Below are positions 57,295-64,000 of a stretch of 64,000 nt of DNA, one piece after another (positions within the stretch are counted from its first letter, which is position 1; each line of letters opens with the position of its first letter). Position numbers and translations under genes: made by a program. Source of the stretch: Heterohyrax brucei. Its lineage: Eukaryota; Chordata; Mammalia; Hyracoidea; Procaviidae. The notes under the pieces were generated by a model, which worked only from the letters and a program-made list of their open reading frames with translations, had not been told where the DNA came from and searched no databases. Location of the stretch: positions 78,415,833 through 78,479,832 of the forward strand of contig CM053141.1 in the NCBI GenBank assembly GCA_028571685.1, read 5' to 3'.

Positions 57295-57662
57295 ATGCCT
57301 GGTGGCAGAGTGGTTAAGTGCTTGGCTATTAACTAAAAGTTTGGCCATTTGAACCCACCAGCTACTCTGTGGGGGAAAGATGCAGTAGTCTGCTTCCATA
57401 AATATTAACCAAAAATCAAATCCACTGCTGTTAGGTTGATTCTGACTCAGCAGTCCTCAAGGACAGAGCAAAACTGTCCCACAGAGCTTCCAAGGGGCAC
57501 CTGGTAGATGTGAACTGCTGGCCTTTGGGTTAGCAACTTCAGCTCTTAATCTCTACGCCACCAGGGTTTCCTCTGTAAAGACAGCCTTAGGAACCACAGG
57601 GCAGTTGTGCCCTATCCTACAGGGTCACTATAAGTCAGAATAAACTCAGTGGCAACTGATGA
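57295..57662 (+). mobile_element. AfroSINE, longer variant, split by another SINE
   Basis: The 5' half is at 57295-57408 ('tgcctggtggcagagtggttaagtgc' ... 'gtagtctgcttccataaatatta'). The 3' half is at 57573-57662 ('tctgtaaagacagccttaggaaccacagggcagtt' ... 'cactataagtcagaataaactcagtggcaac'). The gap holds an antisense SINE. Confidence 0.85.
57409..57572 (-). mobile_element. AfroSINE, antisense, inserted in another SINE
   Basis: 'accaaaaatcaaatccactgctgttaggttgattctgactcagcag' through 'ggttagcaacttcagctcttaatctctacgccaccagggtttcc'. Complete, so it is younger than its host. Confidence 0.88.
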
Positions 57663-57847
57663 CGGAATATGTCTGCTTAATAAAGTCCTGCACTCTCTTA
57701 AAAACAAACCACATATGCGTGGGAAGACTAATCACCCTTTTTCTTTTAAAAAAAAAAAGACCCACACTGCTAGGTTGATCATAAAAGGAAAGTAATGTCC
57801 TTTTTCTCTCCTTTAAATACTGAAGGTGCAATTACCTATACGCGCAT

Positions 57848-58012
57848 TGCGACCCTGGTGTCAAAGTGGTTAAGAGCTTGGCCACTAACCACAGAAGGTC
57901 AGCAGTTTGAATCCATCAGCTGCTCCTTGGAAACTCTATGGGACAGCTCTACACCATCCTATTGGGTCACTATGAGTTGGAACTGATTCGGCAGCAAAAG
58001 CTTTGGTTTTTA
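57848..58012 (+). mobile_element. AfroSINE
   Basis: 'gcgaccctggtgtcaaagtggttaagagcttggccactaacc' through 'tattgggtcactatgagttggaactgattcggcagcaaaagctttggttttta'. Complete. Confidence 0.92.
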
Positions 58013-58359
58013 TATACGTGTGGCCACAATCAATTTGATAGAGGGAGGAAAAAAACTAATTAACAGCTAAGATGCGATATATAAATAAATCTCCTTAAAT
58101 AAATGATTAGCTAGAAATATAAAATATTCTTAACAAAGATGTACTTGAAAAAGAGTGACTTAAATTATTTTTTGGAAATAAATTGCATGATGCCAATCAA
58201 ATTACCACAAGCAAAATGAGGCCTGCTATTCAAACTCTTACATTAATACAAACTCAGGCCAAGGTAAAGAAGCCATCACAGTAAATCCACTATGGACGGA
58301 AAGGGGTTTAACTTTGTCTTTCAGGTAAGAAAATGGATACAGCAAAATCCTCCAAAGGG

Positions 58360-58560
58360 GCTGGGAGCATAGTCTCTGGAGGCTCACCCTGAGTTTCAGT
58401 TTGGACTCGTGACCTTGGACAAGTTTCTTAATGTCTGCCTCAGCTCCATGAAATGAAGTTAAAAATAGTTCCTACTTTACAAAATTGTTATCAAGATTAA
58501 AATAGATAACCCATGTTGAGTCTAGAGAAATTCCTGGCACACAGAGAGTTTTCCAGTGTC
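58360..58560 (+). mobile_element. MIR SINE
   Basis: 'agtctctggaggctcaccctgagtttcagtttggactcgtgaccttggacaagtttcttaatgtctgcctcagc' and 'ttgttatcaagattaaaatagataac...cctggcacacaga' are the MIR order. Confidence 0.85.
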
Positions 58561-58764
58561 ACTGCTGGTACTGTTATATACGTTCCAAGGACATAAAGGA
58601 CTCTGTCTTCTCTACCCTGTTGATCAGGAGTTCCTAAAACATCTGGACACAAGAAAGGAGCTTTTATTTTCTTTCAGTTTTATGACTTTACATTCCCTAC
58701 TATAATCTGTAAAAAAAAAAAAAAAAGATAAAAAGTTTGAAGTGATGAGTTTTGATAATGGAGC

Positions 58765-58910
58765 TGCATTCTTCTCCATCATTCTGAATTCCTACTATGT
58801 GTCAGGTACTGTGTTGAAGCATTTTACATGCATTAACTCCAACTCTCACACTAACAGTCCCACAGATATGTATGTAAATGAGTATATAAAAAAACTGGGG
58901 ATGTTAATAT
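58765..58910 (-). mobile_element. MIR-type fragment, antisense
   Basis: 'cctactatgtgtcaggtactgtgttgaagcattttacatgcattaactcc' matches the complement of the MIR 3' region. Confidence 0.55.
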
Positions 58911-59606
58911 GCCCAAGTCTATGAAGTTAATTAAGAACTTTGTCCTGTACCAAAGTTGGTGTTTTTCACACTAAGATGGAAACCAGAAAATACATTTTAC
59001 AGGAGGAAGGTTCTTTATACATCAGGTCTCATGACAAAAATTTCTTCAGTTGCAATTTAAAAATGAATACTGTTTGGGCAAGTGTACAGACATCTTTAAG
59101 TAAACTAATTCTGCTGTTACATTGATAAGTAATTTGATAACTATGACAGAATTTGAAAGTTTATACTTAGTGAATGTTCAAACCATTTGATAAAACATAA
59201 TGTAAATTATCTCATAAGGCAAGAATGGGACCTAACTCCTAAGAAAAAGACTCCAGATTCCTTTCCCTGAAGAAAAACCCCTTGGGTAGGAATAAGTAAG
59301 AAGTTGACACTGGTAAACAGGAAACTTCATATCTGGAGAATGGGCTAAAATGCTGGAGAAGGTATTCCCAGAAGAGGAAAACAATGCATGTCATCATAAA
59401 ATAGAAAAGTCAAGCAGTCAAGTAGTTCACTGAATAGTCGGTGCCATTTTTCATTAGCTTGAAATACGTAAATACAATTGTTTCAATAATCTATTTCAAT
59501 GTGCTTTTTAGAGACCTGACCTTGATAAGGTACTGTCTGTCCTTCCAATGTGACTGGGTTACTGGAGAGGAAGACTTTTATTCTAAAGAACCATTAATTA
59601 GTTCCT
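58911..59606. other. intronic stretch without recognisable feature
   Basis: Nothing could be named. Confidence 0.35.
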
Positions 59607-59780
59607 TCTTAGGGGCTCTGGTGGAACACTGGTTAAACACTCAGGCTGCTAAACTGATTGTGGATCCAAGTTAGCACTTCAAATCCATCATGTATTCCCT
59701 GGAAACGCTATGGGGCAGGGTTCTCCTCTGTCATATAGAGTCACTACAAGTCAGAATAAACTTGATGTCAACAGATATGT
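59607..59780 (+). mobile_element. AfroSINE at the broken end of an L1
   Basis: 'aggggctctggtggaacactggttaaacac' head and 'ctctgtcatatagagtcactacaagtcagaataaacttgatgtcaacag' end. It abuts the truncated L1 that begins at about 59783. Confidence 0.85.
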
Positions 59781-59782
59781 GT

Positions 59783-61900
59783 GTTGGACTTTGTCAAATG
59801 CCTTTTCTGCATCCATTGACAAAATCAGGTGATTCTTATCCTCTGCACTATTTATGTGGTTGATCACATTAATTGTTTTTCTGATGTTGACCCAGCCTTG
59901 CATCCCTGGTATGAGTCCAACTGGGTCATGATGAATTATTTTTTTGGTATGTTGTTGAAGTCTATTGGCTAGTATTTTGTCAGACTTTTGCATCTAGGTT
60001 CATGAGTGATATTGGCCTGTAGTTCTCCTTTTTTGTTGGATGTTTCCCCGGCTTTGGTATCAGAGTTATGATGGGTTCATAGAATGAAATTGGGAGTAAT
60101 CTATTCCTTTCTAGGCTGTGAAATAGTCTCAGTAGTACTGAGTTAACTCAGTAGTACTGCAGTTAACTCCTCTCTAAAAATTTGGTACAATTCTCTGATG
60201 AAGCCATCTGGGCCAGGATTTTCTTTGGTTGGTAGTTTTTTTGATGACTTTTTCAACCTCTTCCTTTGTGATGAGTTTATTAAGTTGTTCTAATTCTCCT
60301 TGTAATAATTTTGGTAGGTAATATGAATCTAGAAATTCATCCATATCCTCTAGGTTTTCAAATCTGTTATAGTACAGTCTTGCGTAGTATTCTGTTATGA
60401 TACTTTTGGTTTCATTTGGGTCTGTTGTGATATCTCCCATCTCATTTCTTATTCAGGTTATTCGTTTCCTCTCCTGTTTTTCTTTTGTAAGTTTAGGCAA
60501 TGGTTTATCAATGTTGTTGATCTTTTAAAGGAACTAGCTTTGGGTTTTATTAATTTTCTTAATTGTGCTGTTCTCTAATTCATTTAGTTCTGCTCTAATA
60601 TTTACGATCTGTTTTCTTCTGGTGCCTGAGGGGTTCCTCTGCTGCTCTTTCCACATGTTCAAGCGGTAACGTTAGTTCTTTGGTTTGGGTCATTTCTTCA
60701 TTCTGGATGCATGCACTTACAAAGATAAACTGAACTCTGAGCACTGCTTTTACTGAATCCCATCGGTTCTGGCAGGTGGTGTTTTCATTCTCATTCAATT
60801 CCATAAATTTCTTTATTTTGTGTTGATTTCTTCTATAACCCATAGGTTTCTGAGCAAGGTGTTATTCAGTTTCCATGAGTTCAAATACCTATGTTTTTTC
60901 TGCTATTGATTTCGACTTTTATGACTTTATGGTCCAAGAAGATGCTTTGCAATAACTCAATGGTTTGGATTTTGTTGAGACTTGCTTTAGATCCTAAAAC
61001 ATGGTCTATTTTGGAAAATGTTCCACATGCACTGGAGTAGATGATGTACTTATCTGTTGATGGGTGAGAGGTTCTGATACGTCAGGGAGGTCTAGTTGGT
61101 TAACTGTTGCAATAAGATCTTCTGTATCTTTACTTAGCTTTTTTCTAGATGATCTGTCCATTATTGAAAGTGGAGTGCTGAAGTTTCCAGCTATTATTGT
61201 GGAATAATCTACCTCATTTTTCAATGTTGTCAGTGTTTGACATATTTAGATGCTCTGGTATTGGGTGCATAAATATTTAATACTGTTATTTCATGCTTAT
61301 ATATTGAACCTTTCAGCAATAGTGACTGTCCTCGTCCATAATAGTAGATTTTACATTCAAGTCTGTTTTATCTGAGATTAGTATTGCCACATTTTGTGTA
61401 TGTTATTGGCTTGGTATATATTTTTCCATCCTTTAATTTTCAGTTTGTTCATATCTTTGAGTCTGGTGTGTTTCTTGTAAGCAACATACAGACGGGTCGT
61501 GTCTTATGATCCAGGAGGTCACATGCTGTCTCTTTAGTTGAGTGTTCATTCTGTTTATATACAGTGTAATTATTGATAGCTATGTGTTTAGTGCTGTCAT
61601 ACTGATTCTTCTATTTTCATGTTGTTATGTTTTCTGTGTTGCTCCTAATACTCTGTTCTGAGACATTCTTCTTTATGGGTTGACTTTTCATCCTTTTCAG
61701 TGTTGGTTTTGTGATTGCTGAGACTCCTGTATCATGTTCCTTGTTTTGATATGTCACATTGGTATTTTGCTTTGTGGCTACCACTGTGATCCCCCTGTTA
61801 TTCTAAATTAAATCACACTTTAACTTCTGCAGATCTTTTTAAATTCCTCTCCATCTGAAAGGGTTATACCTATTGTAATATTACTTCTATTTTTAGTGTG
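59783..61900 (-). pseudogene. L1 ORF2, 5' two fifths, broken
   Basis: Minus-strand pieces: endonuclease end at 61006-61224 (NEVDYSTIIAGNFSTPLSIM, with the expected D in GDFN changed to N), middle at 60595-60843 and 60174-60440 (FENLEDMDEFLDSYYLPKLL), reverse transcriptase start at 59751-59993 ([33 protein letters not shown]). The YADD/FADD catalytic box and everything after it are absent. Confidence 0.87.
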
Positions 61901-62149
61901 ATGATGTCATAGTTTTTGTGATATGATCACTGGTTCTGTTCTTTTAATACTGTAGCTTTGTTTGAGCTTTGTGACTTTCCTGAGTAGGATTCTGGATGCT
62001 GGGTCCTGCATTGCCTCCTTAAGTATACACTTAATGTTTTTGTTTTTCTAAGCAAAGAGCTTCTTTCAGTATTTTTTGTCATTTCAGTTTGGTTTTTAAA
62101 ATCTCAGCTTCTGTTTTCTGCTAATGTCTCAATTTCGTCTTCATAGTTG

Positions 62150-62900
62150 ACAGACAATTTTGCAAGATATATAATTCTCAGTTATAAGTTTTTCTCCTTC
62201 AAGGCTTTGAATATGTCATCCCACTGCTTGATTGCCAACATTGGTTCTGCCAAGTCAGAAGAAGGCCTACAGGGCTTCTCTCTGAATGCTAGCTTTGCTT
62301 TAAGGTTCACTACCTTAAAGGGCCTCTGTTTATGTTTCATTTCATTAAGCTTGATTATAGTATGTCCTGGTGTCTTTCTTTTGTGCTCTAGTTTTTGTAG
62401 CATTCGATACACATCTTGGAAATCTGTGTTCTCCTTTTTTATAACTTCAGGGAAGTTTCCTGTCAACAACTCTAAACAATACTCTCTGTATTTTCAGCTA
62501 TCCCTCCCTCCTCAGGAACTCCAATTATTCACAGATTATTCCTCTTGATAGAGTGCCACATGTTTCTTAATGCTTCTTCATTTTTCTTATTTTTCTCTGA
62601 TTTCTCCTCATAAATGCTGATGTCAGTTGCTCTATCCTCAAGCTCACTGATGCTGTCTTCCAGTTCCTCAATTCTGCTCTTTTGGCTTTGGATTGAATTG
62701 TCTAATTTGGTAATTTTATTACTGATCCACTGGATTTCAGATCACTTGGTGTTCCATCAGTTCAAATAGCTTAATTTTTCATTTTGTTTTGCTGCATTTT
62801 GTTTAATTTCTAGGAGGGCTATATATATAATTCTTTTGTACTTGACCTCTGATAGTTTCAGAATGGCTTCTTCATCTGGGAAGTTTTTTTATTCTTTATT
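62150..62900 (-). pseudogene. L1 ORF1, broken, antisense copy
   Basis: The minus frame at 62182-62469 carries DFQDVYRMLQKLEHKRKTPG, HTIIKLNEMKHKQRPFKV and AIKQWDDIFKALKEKNL, the RRM/C-terminal part of L1 ORF1p. The coiled-coil part follows upstream in other frames (about 62600-62900). Frame breaks prevent a full product. Confidence 0.85.
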
Positions 62901-64000
62901 TTCGGAGTTTTCTGGACCCATAGTGGACTGTTTCTTTAAGTGATTGACTATGGACTGTTGCCTTCACGCTACCTAGAAGTTGCTTGGTTTGTCTGGTGTT
63001 TCCTCAGCAGGAGCGGAGGCATAGTCTTAAGAGAGGAAATGGTCACCACCTGCCTCTGTGTACTCTAGTGACTGGCCCCAGATGGACTCTCTGGATGGCA
63101 GGCTCTGTCACCTAGCTGGCAAAGACGGTGCTCTACTTTTGGAGTCATTGTGGGGGGCTGTCAGCCTACACTATGATGTGTATCAGTGAAGGGTGGAAGA
63201 GATGCTGCTGGCTGCTCAGCAGTCAGTTCTCCAGGTAGTCTTATTTTAAAGTAGTACTTTACTGCTACGCAAGGAGCTGTCTAACAGCTGCCAAAATCTA
63301 TCAGGCCATCAGGTATGGAGGCCCCACCTTCTAGCTGACAACAAAAGCACCTCAAAGGCTATCCCCAGGTGCTATGACATGGTTCAAAGTAGAGGGGGTT
63401 GCAGCCTTGCTGTCATCCTCTGCCAGGCCCTAACTGTAACTCCAGGGGCTCCACGATTGTAAACACAGCTTTTCTGTGCTTGGGAAGCACTTTCTAGACA
63501 GGGTGTGCTTCTCAGCATGAATATTTCCCCCAGCTAAGGCCTCCGAGTGGGTGACTCCATCTCTTAGCTGACTAAGATGGCGTCCTACCCAAGCTGCTCT
63601 TCCTGCTGTAAAACAGCAGAATCTATGGTGCAGCTCATAAACAAGATGGTGGAGGGCCAGGCTCTCAGTCTGCAGCTGGGCTCTCAATATGTGGCCGTCC
63701 CATACACAGTCTCTCTGCTGCACTATACACTGGTTACTTAAGAAGTGCAGTTCAGCATATTAGCTGGCTCATGCCCAGTCTCTGCCTACCAGATAATAAA
63801 GAAGGCATCAGTACCTCCAGTCTTTCCAAACAGTGAGTTACCTAAAGCAGGACTCACTGTGCACTGTCTCAAGTTAGAGAGGAGTAGTTTCCCGTATACT
63901 GGCACATAGTCAAATCTGACAACACTATGCCAGATCCCAGGGCTCCCCTGATGTCCATGCTGCTCCATTCAATTATCAATCCAGACTTTAGTTCTCAGGG

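Larger units (their letters stand above)
59783..64000 (-). mobile_element. antisense L1 with 5' UTR, ORF1 and 5' ORF2, lacking its 3' half
   Basis: On the minus strand it runs from 5' UTR at the right edge (GC-richer, about 62950-64000), through ORF1 (about 62900-62150) and the ORF2 endonuclease, to reverse transcriptase. It stops inside ORF2 at about 59783, just after the FDKVQH part. The rest of ORF2 and the whole 3' UTR are missing. Same subfamily as 44207-51177 by protein text. It may continue beyond position 64000. Confidence 0.88.

Noticed and set aside
56848..64000. Search for earlier ANKRD31 exons
   Set aside because: Only SINEs, MIRs and antisense L1 were recognised. No open stretch with fitting splice sites and the needed phase-2 end was seen.

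Overview
This is a mammalian nuclear window. Short exons with GT-AG borders sit in a sea of interspersed repeats, and there is no operon-like gene packing. The commonest repeat is a tRNA-headed SINE that ends in a 'tatagggtc.ctatgagtc.gaatcgactcga' block. I recognise it as the AfroSINE type of elephants, hyraxes and sea cows. Together with RTE (BovB-like) LINEs and a lineage-specific L1 with a long 3' UTR, it points to a paenungulate afrotherian, most likely an elephant. The species is an inference from repeat type.

Only one protein-coding gene is supported: ANKRD31, on the minus strand, so it reads from right to left. Eleven consecutive coding exons lie between 56847 and 6095. Their splice phases join without a break into 1,192 codons (3,576 nt plus 2 nt of an earlier codon). 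In protein order they give a short exon, a 1,501-bp disordered exon, a linker, three to four ankyrin repeats, a basic Cys-containing linker, a coiled coil, a 1,000-bp low-complexity exon and most of a RAMA domain. The N-terminal exons lie beyond the right edge of the window. The end of the RAMA domain and the C-terminus lie beyond the left edge. ANKRD31 is a meiotic chromosome-axis protein that works with REC114 to place DNA double-strand breaks, notably in the pseudoautosomal region.

Layout: 1-6094 is the intron after the last exon in the window (RTE piece, three SINEs in a row, a short L1 tail). 6236-12700 is an intron filled by one near full-length antisense RTE, which is broken by an LTR-like insert and a fold-back mariner. 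13701-29006 carries five exons with MIRs, SINEs, RTE-derived short elements and an inverted L1 fragment. 29161-39473 is an intron dominated by old antisense L1 sequence layered with SINEs and another mariner. 39474-40896 holds two ankyrin exons. 40897-53710 is an intron holding an MLT1-like LTR, an RTE fragment and a complete but decayed sense-strand L1 (about 44207-51177). 53711-56847 holds three exons. 56848-64000 is an intron with nested SINEs and an antisense L1 that keeps its 5' part but has lost its 3' part.

I found no RNA genes, CRISPR arrays or prokaryotic features, and no convincing promoter or terminator of a host gene. The most unusual signals are a three-copy fold-back mariner family, short RTE elements made of joined 5' and 3' ends, and several insertions whose nesting and target-site duplications are readable.
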